Part shown: positions 12,120-22,948 of the stretch, in pieces | Numbering within the stretch: position 1 is the first letter of the stretch | How the letters are laid out: the number at the start of each line of letters is the position of its first letter | Assembly: GCA_907163375.1 (NCBI GenBank) | Contig: CAJQUW010002129.1 | Span: 62,001 to 126,000, forward strand | Reading direction: 5' to 3' | Length of the DNA: 64,000 nt | Origin: Prostheceraeus crozeri | Lineage: Eukaryota; Platyhelminthes; Polycladida; Euryleptidae | Notes under the pieces: model-generated | Database searches by the model: none | What the model was told of the DNA's origin: nothing | The model's input: only the letters and a program-made list of their open reading frames with translations | Position numbers and translations under genes: made by a program

Positions 12120-13152
12120 GCAAGGTTGGGTCCAAACTTGGGCTTGGGTGCCCCAATACCCAAGATCAAAATTAATTCTTGGGGCACCCCCCAATACCCA
12201 AGATCAAGATTAATTCTTGGGGCACCCCCAATACCCAAGATCAAGATTAATTCTTGGGGCACCCCCAATACCCAAGATCAAGATTAATTCTTGGGGTACC
12301 CCCAATACCCAAGATCAAGATTAATTCTTGGGGTACCCCCAAGACCAAGATTAATCTTGAGTCTAATATTGGGTACCCCCAAGATTGGATCCAAGAGTGG
12401 CTATTTCTCCATTGAAGTGGAACAACAATTTCCAGAACATGTTTAGAATTTTGATTGAGATCTAAAATTGCATGAAGATATTTTGAATCATACCATATCG
12501 TACATGCTGCTATCCAATCAATATGTATCTAATGTTCATATTAATTGTTATTTATTGCATGAATTGTTTTTGCGGAATTGAGGCCATATTAATATTCAGC
12601 TAAAAGTTTTAATTATCGGCATAGGTTATCTCTGGACTTAGTATCATCAACCCTGTGTGCGTTTACAGCATGATAATTTCCTAATTAGAACAACATGCAT
12701 GACTAAGCTACATTCCTTACAACATGTCTGATCGAGAAATGAAACACACATAACATAAAATGAAAATAGCACAAATGTAGATATAACGATATTTTTACTA
12801 ATCGTAAGAAGCAATCATCAAAGAATGTCACTGCATGAAATGATACCGACATCTTACTGTTTATAATACATGTAGCCTAATAGTAGAATAAACAATATAG
12901 GCCGAAGTTTTTAACTCTCAAGGCAAGAGGCTATATGAGGCAAGTTATCTTACATGTAAGCTTACATGTAGATGACTTGCTGACATGATGTGGTCATACA
13001 CTTAGGCGGAATTCTTCTCCAAGAAAACCGCAAATGATCATTCATGGTCAATTCCTTTACTCTTGGGTCCTCACCTCAAGATTCCTGGGTACCCCACAAG
13101 ACTAGTACCCAAGACTACCCGAAACCCAAGAGTGAACCCAAGATCCACCCTT
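12120..13152. mobile_element. Candidate non-autonomous DNA element with subterminal repeats
   Basis: The ends are imperfect inverted repeats: GCAAGGTTGGGTCC at the left, and the reverse complement of GGATCCACCCTT at the right. Both are followed inward by clusters of CCCAAG/CTTGGG words. A 7-bp direct repeat GTCTGCT flanks the element (12113-12119 and 13153-13159). No transposase is present, and the middle is AT-rich and non-coding. A superfamily cannot be fixed from a 7-bp duplication and these termini. Confidence 0.6.
12131..12385. repeat. ~38-bp tandem repeat with internal dyad
   Basis: About six copies of a ~38-bp unit combining cccccaatacccaagatc and aagattaattcttggggcac. Each unit is partly self-complementary, because CCCAAGAtc...attCTTGGG can pair. 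The array lies at the left subterminal end of the 12120-13152 element. Degenerate relatives occur at its right end (13055-13150). Confidence 0.9.
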
Positions 13153-13159
13153 GTCTGCT

Positions 13160-15114
13160 AGTTGTGGTTCCAGTGCATCCTCCACACATCACTGCAGAAT
13201 CGATGTTCAAAACCATTAGATAGATCTTCGTTTTGAGCCGAGACCGTTTGAGGCTGGTCGACTAACACTATTTATACCATTGCTGAGTGCATCATCATTA
13301 GAGATTGGAGTCCTCGAAGACAGTGGGCCAAAAGAAGAGTATACGGCACTGTGTTTTTTTGACAATATGCGATTTTCACATCTGGAACGGTGTCAAATGA
13401 AGCACAACCAGAGTCTGTGTGTGCGATCCAATTCGAACCCGAATGTGACCCGAGACCAGTCCAGGTATGGGATTGAGTTGACTGAGAAGTTTCTTGCTGT
13501 AGTTTTCGGCAATATTATTTCAGAAATTACTGATGTTGAACGCGGTGAACGTTTCTAGAACAACCGCTGCATTCACATTATTGTTCTGAGTCGTTATGCA
13601 TTTAAATTATAACTTTCGTTAAACAACAGCAAGCCTGAAGTTAAAGGCCATGTATGTGTAATTCATGTCATATTTGAGCAATTTGCTTATGAGATATGGC
13701 CAAAATATGCAGAATACTTGTCTGATTAGATGAACAGGACTTGACACGCTGACTATTCGCTACAAATGGCTAGGCTTCAATATGCATCATATATGTATCA
13801 TTATTTGACTGCGTCGATAAACTCAAAGGATTGGTTATTGACACTATCATCTGAAGGATCTTAAGAAAGACGCAATTGCTACTTCAAAGCTATTTATTCC
13901 TCTGTTTGTGTGCACGCTGTTGGAATCACATAGTTTTCATCACAAGACGGCAATTGATGGAGATCAATCTGGTTCTGTTTCTTTTTGTCATTAGTCTGAA
14001 ACTTACATGTTTCGTATATTCGTGATTTCATTGATTCAATCATATTATCTTTCGATCTGTTGTGCATGTATTATGCTATACTGAAGTCGCTTACTGCTTT
14101 ACCTATTTCATTGTCAAATAACCCGTGAAATCTCATTATTTATTCAAACGAGGATTTATACCGGGTTGACTCATGCGAAATTTTTTATGAGAGCGCGTGA
14201 TGACATTTGATGTGAAAATCAAGAGCACTCAGAAGAGTATGATGAGTCCTCATGAGACATTCTTATTTTATAGAAGAATTGTGCAAGGTGAGAAGACGTG
14301 TAAAAATTCAAATCCGCAAAATTGAAGCATTACATCATAAATACATGGAACGATACACTGTAAATCATAAATTCCTATTTAAGTATGAATCTCAGTACTA
14401 GACAGAAGAGTACTAGAATTACCGAACTTAAATTTACAGAAGTACTAGAATGCTTGTTGAGTGCTAATATGATGAATTATCAATATAGCAGCAGGTCGTT
14501 GATGACGTGCGCTTCGATATAATAGACTATTTGTTTATTCCCAGTTGCGACACGAGTAGTCATTGTTGACGAGCTGTGAGAACAAGTGACACCTATCAAG
14601 CGGTCAACATTGTTGTTCATGCTTCCTGCAGTAAAATCATCACTCGGGTCGCTTCTGTCTCAGGTAATGACGGCTTTGTGTGTTCCTGCATATCAAAGTG
14701 GGTACAAAGAAGAAGAAGCACCCCTGCAAACACCAATCCCCTTAATCAACCTAAAACATCAATTTGGATGAAGCATTCATCGAACTAGCTTTATTCCGAC
14801 GGCATGTACACGTGTGTTCTTTCATTTCAATGATGATGACTACCGGTATCTGAAATCGAATCAAGCGATTTGCATATTCTCCGCGTGGACATGTTTATGA
14901 CTAACTTTGGCATGTGAATTGTCATTTTTGCAACCATGAACGGCAAGGTGAAAATTTGCAAATCAAAATCAAAGGCATGTGAATTCTAAGTTAGTTGTTT
15001 TTAATTTCACTATTGATACTATTGGCACTTGCTGACAGCATCTGACTATTTTAAGTGACTTATTATGTAATATAGAAGCCCTTGTATGAAGTCTACATAT
15101 TTTTCACTTTGCGT
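13160..15114. other. Intronic interval without recognised features
   Basis: I see no supported gene here. The open frame 13280-13558 (92 codons) has no recognisable domain and no splice context. Words of the type 'cactgtaaat' and 'agtactagaa' near 14355-14450 resemble MITE ends seen elsewhere in the window, but I could not pair them. Confidence 0.35.
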
Positions 15115-15345
15115 GGGAGTGAAAAGATATCTCTTATGCAAACTGCCGGGAGGAAAAATCAACTAGAAAAGAAAGCTAACTTTTCCTCCCGCCGTTAACT
15201 TTTCTATGTCAACTCTTATAAAGGACAAATCATAGAAGTCTGTAAACAAATGATTAGCCAGAGACTACCAAGATATCGATACAGTGCCTTGATTAGCTCA
15301 TTCATAGATTTCGCGATGCAACCATCAATTTCATAATGAGCAATA
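15115..15345 (+). repeat. Dispersed repeat, inverted copy at 37855-38085
   Basis: The block containing catagaagtctgtaaacaa, tagccagagactaccaagat, and attcatagatttc reappears reverse-complemented at 37855-38000. The neighbouring ggaggaaaaa and cctcccg words also recur there. No coding content is seen. It abuts the 15346-15752 MITE-like element. Confidence 0.65.
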
Positions 15346-15752
15346 CACTGTAAACCGTTGACTGACAATCGACAGACATTTATCCTACAAACTCTATTTT
15401 TTCGGTCATTGCTAGTTCTTGTAGGATGATTGCCACTGAACACCTACAATATCTGACAAAAAGCGACAAAATGAAAAACAATGAATTATAGCTAAAATTT
15501 TATCAAAAATGTAGGTGATTAATTAAATTATGTCAAAATAAATCATGGTTTTGCTACACAATAATACAGACTGCCCAAAAGTCAAGCAATCACTAATAGA
15601 AAATTTTTTAATATTTTCAATATTTAACAGTTTTTGTTTAGTTCATTTGCATACAAAGCATCTGCTTCGATGTCGGTGGAGAACCTACAAATTCGTCGGT
15701 TGATTTTGTCAATAATTTTGTAGGATAACTGTCGGTCTACAGTTTACAGCGT
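15346..15752. mobile_element. MITE-like element, ~400 bp
   Basis: The left end (CACTGTAAACCGTTGACTGA, then a TTATCCTACAAA block) matches the reverse complement of the right end (CGCTGTAAACTGTAGACCGA, then GTTATCCTACAAA). The arms are about 45 bp with several mismatches. The AT-rich interior has no reading frame. No clear target-site duplication was found. Confidence 0.6.
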
Positions 15753-16989
15753 GCTACATATGCCGTATGGCATTTATCTACGGATGGAAGTGCTATTCCT
15801 ATGCAACTCATCAGATGAGTACGAATTAAGTGTTGTACTTTCGAACCCAAGCAGTTGTAGAATGACTACTTAAATGAACACTGATATTTCCACACTGTAA
15901 GAGTACCAGAATTTGGGACACATTTCTTAGTCGCAGTTAGTACTCATGTTCAGTACTCTTTAGTACTCATTTGGGACTTTATGAATAGCAGGTACACATT
16001 TCGAACCATTTCTAAACCATGTGGAAGTAATTGAGAATTCATTCACCTGTCTATATTTTCCGATTTCGTTTTGTATCACACAGTCTATGTAGATCCACTT
16101 CTTGACCAATACTTAGAGTGCATACCTATAAAATCTATATGCATTACATCTACACTCCTAATATGCTGCTGCAATAATTCCATTAGCGTCATTCAACATT
16201 GACATTTATTGTCAACAAATGTGTTATCTTCTTACCTATGTTATTCACCCATGTTATTCACCCATGTTATTCACCGTTGTATGAAAATTATATGAACGGG
16301 CAGCAATGCAGAGTAAAAGAAAAACCCATAATAGCATAATGTTTCCAACGATGTGATGCAATTCAGGCTAGACCAGCAACAAGTAATTCTAGCATGCAAA
16401 ACGGGCTAGAAACATGTGGCTCTTATATCCATATAATAAATGTGATCATTAAATTGCGACAGTGGATGAATAAATAATTGATGTTGTAACTTGGCGTGTT
16501 TACTATCACAAGGAATTTTCGGGATCACGTTAAGATTATTTCTTTCTTTAAACCACCCGAAGTCTTTGAGGAGTTTTGTGTTATAGACAAGTGACAGATG
16601 TATCCACAGAAGGATTAGACGGATGAAAGCGCTGATGAAAGGCTGTCGTGAAGATGGAAATGATCTTGCGCACAGCTAAGTAAGATGGAACAGTGATGTC
16701 TTCAGCAGGAGATTTTCATCCATCACACTGCTTTATATCACCTATCCAACTGTCTAATTCGAATGCTCTCTTTCAAGCAGTGATCTTTGAGGTGCAAATT
16801 ACTCCGCATTGCATGATATCGATGAACCCTCCGGACCTCTTCATGGATTTGTAACTAACCAGGTGTCAATTGTGTTTCGGAAGATTAATACGATATCAGG
16901 CCGCTTATTCTTGATCTCTAACTGTACAATTTGTACAATTCATGTGATTCCTGCTGTGATTCAGTCAATACAAATGTCATTCATGTCAT
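15753..16989. other. Intronic interval; one short tandem triplet
   Basis: The only repeat noticed is three copies of atgttattcaccc at about 16239-16276. No gene or element termini are recognised. Confidence 0.4.
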
Positions 16990-18900
16990 CCTTTAATGTC
17001 TTCTCCTTCCAGTGTCCTCTCCTTGCAGTGTCTTCTCCTTCCAGTGTCCTCTCCTTGCATAGTCTTCTCCTTCCAGTATCCTCTCCTAGGCAGTGTCCTC
17101 TCCTTCCAGTGTCCTCTCCTTGCAGTGTCTTCTCCTTCTACTGTCCTCTCTTTGCAGTGTCATCTCCTTCCAGTGTCCTCTCCTTGCAGTGTCTTCTCCT
17201 TCCAGTGTCCTCTCCTTGCAGTGTCTTCTCCTTCCAGTGTCCTCTGCTTGCATAGTCTTCTCCTTCCAGTATCCTCTCCTTGCAGTGTCCTCTCCTTCCA
17301 GTGTCCTCTCCTTCCAGTGTCCTCTCCTTCCAGTGTCTTCTCCTTCCAGTGTCCTCTGCTTGCATAGTCTTCTCCTTCCAGTATCCTCTCCTTGCAGTGT
17401 CTTCTCCTTCCAGTGTCCTCTCCTTGCAGTGTCCTCTCCTTGACGCGTCCTCTCCCTCCAGTGTCCTCCCCTAGCAGTGTCTTCTCCTTCCAGTGTCCTC
17501 TCCTTGCAGTGTCCTCTCCTTCCAGTGTCTTCTGCTTCTACTGTCCTCTCCTTGCAGTGTCTTCTCCTTCTACTGTCCTCTCTTTGCAGTGTCATCTCTT
17601 TCCAGTGTCTTCTCCTTCCAGTATCCTCTCCTTGCAGTGTCCTCTCCTTCAAGTGTCCTCTCCTTGCAGTGTCTTCTCCTGCCAGTGTCTTCTCCTTCCA
17701 GTGTCCTCTCCTTGCAGTGTCCTCTCCTTGCAGTGTCCTCTCCTTCCAGTGTCCTCTCCTTCCAGTGTTCTCTCCATCCAGTGTCCTCTCCATCCAGTGC
17801 CCTCTTCTCACAGTGTCTTCTCCTTCCAGTGTCCTCTCCTAGCAGTGTCCTCTCCTTCCAGTGTCCTCTCCTTGCAGTGTCCTCTCCTTCCAGTGTCTTC
17901 TGCTTCTACTGTCCTCTCCTGCCAGTGTCTTCTCCTTCTACTGTCCTCTCTTTGCAGTGTCATCTCCTTCCAGTGTCTTCTCCTTCCAGTGTCCTCTTCT
18001 CACAGTGTCCTCTCCTTGCAGTGTCCTCTCCTTCCAGTGTCCTCTCCTTCCAGCGTCCTCTCCTTGCAGTGTCTTCTCATTCCAGTGTCCTCTCCTTGCA
18101 GTGTCTTCTCCTTCCAGTGTCCTCTCCTTGCAGTGTCCTCTCCTTGACGCGTCCTCTCCCTCCAGTGTCCTCCCCTAGCAGTGTCTTCTCCTTCCAGTGT
18201 CCTCTCCTTGCAGTGTCCTCTCCTTGCAGTGTCCTCTCCTTCCAGTGTCTTCTGCTTCTACTGTCCTCTCCTTGCAGTGTCTTCTCCTTCTACTGTCCTC
18301 TCTTTGCAGTGTCATCTCTTTCCAGTGTCTTCTCCTTCCAGTGTCTTCTCCTTCCAGTGTCCTCTCCTTGCAGTGTCCTCTCCTTCAAGTGTCCTCTCCT
18401 TGCAGTGTCTTCTCCTGCCAGTGTCTTCTCCTTCCAGTGTCCTCTCCTTGCAGTGTCCTCTCCTTGCAGTGTCCTCTCCTTCCAGTGTCCTCTCCTTCCA
18501 GTGTTCTCTCCATCCAGTGTCCTCTCCATCCAGTGCCCTCTTCTCACAGTGTCTTCTCCTTCCAGTGTCCTCTCCTAGCAGTGTCCTCTCCTTCCAGTGT
18601 CCTCTCCTTGCAGTGTCTTCTCCTTCCAGTGTCTTCTGCTTCTACTGTCCTCTCCTGCCAGTGTCTCTCCTTCTACTGTCCTCTCTTTGCAGTGTCATCT
18701 CCTTCCAGTGTCTTCTCCTTCCAGTGTCCTCTTCTCACAGTGTCCTCTCCTTGCAGTGTCCTCTCCTTCCAGTGTCCTCTCCTTCCAGTGTCCTCTCCTT
18801 CCAGTATCCTCTCCTTCTACTGTCCTCTCCTTCCAGTGTCCTCTCCATCCAGTGTCCTCTCCTTCCAGTGTCCTCTCCTTGCAGTGTCCTCTCCTTCCAC
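16990..18900 (+). repeat. 16-bp pyrimidine-rich minisatellite, ~119 units
   Basis: The unit is CAGTGTCCTCTCCTTC, with variants ending TTG, using TCTTCT, or TTCTACTGTC. It repeats for about 1.9 kb. Because 48 bases equals three units and sixteen codons, all frames on both strands tend to stay open and give a 16-residue periodic peptide (+ strand VSSPSSVLSLQCPLLP). Those frames are artefacts. There is a higher-order repeat of exactly 704 bp (44 units): the rare variant tgacgcgtcc occurs at 17441 and again at 18145 with the same neighbours. The + strand is almost pure pyrimidine between CAG steps, so each unit resembles a polypyrimidine tract plus CAG acceptor. The array ends about 160 bp before the real acceptor at 19062. 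Confidence 0.97.
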
Positions 18901-19062
18901 TCTCATGCTACATTATTTCATTTATTAGTTTCAAGAATTTTCCATCTGCTTTGACATGTCGCCTGTTTTCTGAATCTCATACTAAAACGTCATCAATATA
19001 ATATTCAATACCGCTTCAACATGTATTTTCCTGTCTTTTCTGAGAATATGTTTCTTCTTCAG

Positions 19063-19331
19063 ATCCGAGCAAAGGCATTGTTGAGCACGTGGTCGTGGAG
19101 ATTGAGAATCCTTTCTTGATTGACAAGGAAGATTTTGAAGATGACAATCCCCGCGTCCAGAACTCTCGGGCCCGTAGAGCTTTGAAGAAGCAGCCGAAGT
19201 TGAGTTCTACGCTTTATCCTACCGACAAACTGGGTCGTCTGTTCATCATGCGCCGCAAGAGTATGCCAAAATTTCGTCTGCCAGTGCATCAAGTGGAAGT
19301 GCGCCATCCAAAGCATTTTACACCACTCTGA
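19063..19331 (+). CDS. Terminal coding exon of the unidentified host gene
   Basis: It is preceded by a strong acceptor (tttcttcttcag, ending at 19062). The frame starts with two bases completing the codon begun at 205. It reads HPSKGIVEHVVVEIENPFLI, then an acidic stretch DKEDFEDDNP, then a basic region RARRALKKQPK, and ends VRHPKHFTPL with TGA at 19329-19331. That is 88 full residues. The mix of acidic and basic patches without a membrane segment or Cys/His motif gives no family call. Codon use and the absence of stops are unlike the surrounding repeats. A 3' UTR with a poly(A) signal follows within 80 bp. Confidence 0.7.
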
Positions 19332-19405
19332 TGATCCTGTAGACAACAAATTGCATGAAATCGAGTCATTCACCTGAAGCAGGAACGGATGCACAACCGG
19401 AATGC

Positions 19406-19411
19406 AATAAA
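19406..19411 (+). terminator. Poly(A) signal AATAAA
   Basis: A canonical AATAAA lies 75 bp after the stop codon at 19331, in gcaataaataccc. It is the expected position for a short 3' UTR, with a T/G-rich stretch (gtcttttggggt) about 20 bp downstream. Confidence 0.65.
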
Positions 19412-19547
19412 TACCCGATTCAAATGAATGTCTTTTGGGGTAGGGAAAACGATATTGCTGAGGTGGATGATGTAATTATACGTTTCGATCCATGATTCGT
19501 CATTAGTGACGCAAAACTGCATCTTTTCGGACACTGTAAAACCTAAG

Positions 19548-21567
19548 CATGGACAGCTAGAGTACTATCACCTGGACTGATCGCTAAGGCAATTTATCAA
19601 ATTTCCAATACCACTGGAGGTCTATGATCTGGCAATGTTTTATTTTTTATGCCTATTTAGAGGTCAGCATATTTAGCGGTCGCGTAAGTGACCGACAGTT
19701 GGATCATTGACCGAGAAATAGGCATATATAATTACATTGGTCAGGTTATCTATGGTACTATACAGAAAAATGCCCAGTGTGATGTATCATGGACGCCTAG
19801 ATATATGAAGCACCATATTTCTTTTCATTTCATTTTATTCTGCGTCAATTAATACAATATATCTAGCTTATATGTGCTTCATATATCTAGATGGATGTAT
19901 CAGAGTTATCGGTAAAATTTTATAGAGGTTCAATTGATGAATCTATGATATTCCCAAGTGGGCGTCTGTCCAAGATTTCTATTCTAACTATCAAATTTTG
20001 ATTTGTAATTTCCTAGCTGGTAGCACTGTGTTGATGTAACATTTAACATTGTTTTGTACAAACATAATTACTGTAGCATTATCATTATTGTTACTGATTA
20101 TATACCTTAGCCATTTCATGACCGCTTTTTTCATTATTGTTGACCGCTTATTAGTAAATAGTACCATAGATAGTCTGAACAATGATAATTTTACATAGCT
20201 TCCAATAAATTATTTAGCGACTATGATTTCATCTTACACATGGACATTTTAAAAGTTATAACATGTCAAAGCAAAGACTGCTAGACTTTCTATGGTATTG
20301 TTGATTTCTATTGCTATAATACAATGTCAAAAGCTATGATAATCAAGCGATTGAAATCCATAGACAAATTTTTAATATCGAAACATTGCTTTGATAACAA
20401 ACATCGCAGAAATTGTTAACAAGTGCGTAGCAGTGGGGTGTGATGGTGGTTCTGCCTCATCGAATTCAACTGACATTGCAATTGCTTTCCATCGATTTCC
20501 GAACCATCTTAAAGAAGAGCGAATTTTCACACATTTCTTCATCGGGCAAGACACCGCTCGTTTCTCAGGTTGTCAATCAGAAGGCATTCCTCAAGTCACT
20601 CATTTGGAATTACAGCAATCCCGAATCGTTTATTGAAATAGTTGTGTCGACAATGAAAGAATATTTGTGTGAATCTGATTCTGACTCTGATAAACATCGT
20701 AGCCTTGAATGTTGTCATAGAGCAGTCACTCAATCAAATATTGCAGAATAAGAAATGAATTAAAGCTGTTTCTTTAATGAAGTACTCGAATTTAATTTTT
20801 GACGAGATGCATGAATGTCTCGATGTTAGATCACCTCCATGTGACGAAGACACAAATCAAATATCGAATATGATGATATCTAAATTAAATGAAGAGTCCG
20901 ATGCATATAGGCCTATTGATCCAAGCAGAAAGCATATTCTGCACTGTATTCCGGGTTATGTTGCAAGAAGTGTCGGCAAACAATGCGCAGAATACAATCG
21001 CCTTCTTGTTTCTGATTTTGAAGCTCCATTTCCACTGTTTGATGCTGCAGATAAAATTGTCACACAGTATCAAGATGCAGTCAACAGCGGATAATGCGTC
21101 GTCTGAGTCATTTTTGTATTATTTCTTTGAACTATTGGTGTATTTTTTTCATGAACTGAAAAATAGCCAGATGCTGCTCTCTGAGATTTTGGCCCTCGAT
21201 AGGCATCGAGATGTATTTTGTGAAACTTCTAGAACGAGTGATTTACTGACGAATCGATAAATGAAGTAATTTCAGGGCATATTTTGTGTTTAAGGGATAT
21301 GACGCTTTCGCGAGAGTTTTCATGTTATTTTACTGTGTAGCAAAGAACCTCTCCATGGAATCTTCAGAAAGCAAGCATAGAAGAGGAAAATCACTGCAAA
21401 ATAAATAAGATGCGTGGCATTTTTTTACTTTCTTTGCACATCTATCTTCGATAAAGTTTGATGAAGCAGAATTGTTTTTGACTACTTGATTTTTGGTATA
21501 ATAGACCTCCAGTGGTATTTATTGGCTGGATATCTGCGATCAGTCCATAGATTTCTAGCTGTCTATG
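19548..21567 (+). mobile_element. THAP-type (P-element-like) DNA transposon, decayed
   Basis: The imperfect inverted ends are CATGGACAGCTAG at 19548, with ctggactgatcgc and accactggaggtctat inward. The reverse complement of 21500-21567 reads CATAGACAGCTAG, with tggactgatcgc and accactggaggtctat in the same order. Two coding remnants lie inside. An internal hairpin (19798-19818 against 19872-19892) and a second inverted pair around 19750 and 20165 suggest further small insertions. No exact target duplication was found: the flanks acctaag and tcctatg are only similar. Confidence 0.55.
20391..21094 (+). pseudogene. THAP-domain transposase remnant
   Basis: The frame at 20415 onward starts NKCVAVGCDGG and continues into AFHRFPN. 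This resembles the first Cys pair and the 'fhrFP' segment of a THAP C2CH zinc finger, the DNA-binding domain of P-element and THAP9-like transposases. The reading frame then shifts. A third piece (20777-21094) contains HCIPGYVARSVGKQC, similar to the I-x-GYV-x-R-K segment in the C-terminal part of P-type transposases. The catalytic core is not recognisable. At least two frame changes and stops break the gene. It could instead derive from another THAP-bearing transposon such as Kolobok. Confidence 0.45.
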
Positions 21568-21799
21568 GTCCTATGCTACCAAACCGATGAAATGCTTGCT
21601 ATCAAGAGTTAATTCCCTTCATCTGGTAGCGGTTTTACTGTTTGCTTAATTTGTAATTAGCTGTAATCACAATTGTAATTTGGTTGGAATAATCGAGGTT
21701 TTGGAAAATCAAAATTTTGGGTGGGAAAATAACTCAGAATTAAACACATTTCAGCAGCGGGATGTTGGAACAAAACTATTCTAAATCATTTCAAAATTT

Positions 21800-21960
21800 A
21801 ATCAAAATTTTGATTATAGGTGGTACTCATTGTCGAGAAATGCACTCCCTTGAATTTCTGCAGATCCGTAATTGAAAAGGTAAAGAAAAAACAGCTTTTA
21901 CTCGACGTTTCGGGTCCAGACCCTTCTTCATAGAGTATAAAACTGAACTGAAAGGAGATA
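21800..21960 (-). repeat. Penelope-type end motif
   Basis: On the minus strand the segment reads GAAGAAGGGTCTGGACCCGA followed by AACGTCGAGTAAAAGCTG. This motif commonly ends Penelope-like elements in animals. No coding part is adjacent. The assignment rests on recalled family resemblance. Confidence 0.4.
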
Positions 21961-22071
21961 CAGTCGGAATTGTTCCAAATGTGAGATGCGCATTTATGCA
22001 TGCAGTTTTGAAGAAATTACAATGGAATTGACTGATCCTGATTGTAATGCAGAAGGAAATGATGTTATAAT

Positions 22072-22317
22072 CAGGGACCCTAGGATTCTGTGCTCAAAAT
22101 GTCGATATTCTGTGCCCGATTTTCGCAAATTCTGCGTTTTTCTGCCATCTAACTTTTTGTGGTCCTATTTCTTAAAATAACAACTAGTAAGGTTCGTATA
22201 ATTCGTATTATAATATTATTAGGCAACTAGTAACTAACTACATATTGAATAAACTTGTCCATCGTTTTCTGCATTTTCTGCGATTATATGCGCTTCGCAG
22301 AAATCCTAAGGTCCCTG
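22072..22317. mobile_element. hAT-type MITE, 246 bp
   Basis: The termini CAGGGACCCTAGGATTCTG and the reverse complement of the right end, CAGGGACCTTAGGATTTCTG, are inverted repeats. The element is flanked by a perfect 8-bp target duplication GTTATAAT (22064-22071 and 22318-22325), the hAT signature. The interior is AT-rich and non-coding. Confidence 0.85.
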
Positions 22318-22325
22318 GTTATAAT

Positions 22326-22948
22326 ACAGATCGTCCGTGTCTGACAGCCTTGAAGAGGTAATATTTGTCAAATTGGCAACTCGATGACTTGCTATTGATT
22401 TCATGCTCAACCTCAAGAGTATTTTCTTAAGTGTCATCATATCACAGGCAACCTGCCACTGACAGAGCAAAATAACAGAATCAAAGACAATGATTTCAAT
22501 TACCTTTGAAAGATGTAAATGGGTCCACATCACTATTCAGATTCAAGAAGAGAAACATTAATTTAGTGAATCATGAAATCATGCCGGTGAAAATTGAATC
22601 AAAAACTTGAAATTTCAGCCAAGAAATTGCGAATAATATCGCGACTTTTTCATGAAGACTTCCATTATAATGCCGTTCATTAGATTTCCTTGATAATCAG
22701 CTTGATTTCCGCTTAGTTTGGATGCTTATTAGAAAATATTCATTCCTTTTGATATCCAACTTGCTTCATACTACTTATATAGGAGAGTCATCTTGGTAGA
22801 ATATAAATTGGCAAAATTTTGACTTTTTCAAAATTGCTCAAATAATTTTTTGGACCACGGGAACGCAATCTCGGCAAAAAACTGAATCTTTTCATACAAA
22901 AATTTCACTGTATACAGATCCTTTTTTGAGTCGACACTCTACCTATAT
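22326..22948. other. Interval without recognised features
   Basis: This is AT-rich sequence between the hAT MITE and the first P-like element copy. No domain, repeat or splice context is seen. Confidence 0.4.

Larger units (their letters stand above)
206..19062 (+). other. Giant phase-1 intron of the same host gene, filled with repeats
   Basis: The interval lies between the donor GT at 206 and the acceptor AG at 19061-19062. No intermediate exon with matching phase was recognised. It contains a LINE remnant, a foldback, a segmental duplication, a DD41D mariner, a 70-bp minisatellite, a MITE-like element and a 16-bp minisatellite. That the two flanking exons are consecutive is inferred from phase and from the absence of any other good coding block on the + strand. 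RNA data would be needed to confirm it. Confidence 0.5.

Noticed and set aside
16809-18954. Many long Ser/Leu/Val-rich or Arg/Glu-rich open frames on both strands, some over 350 codons
   Set aside because: A 16-bp repeat keeps all frames open because three units equal sixteen codons. The frames simply translate the minisatellite.
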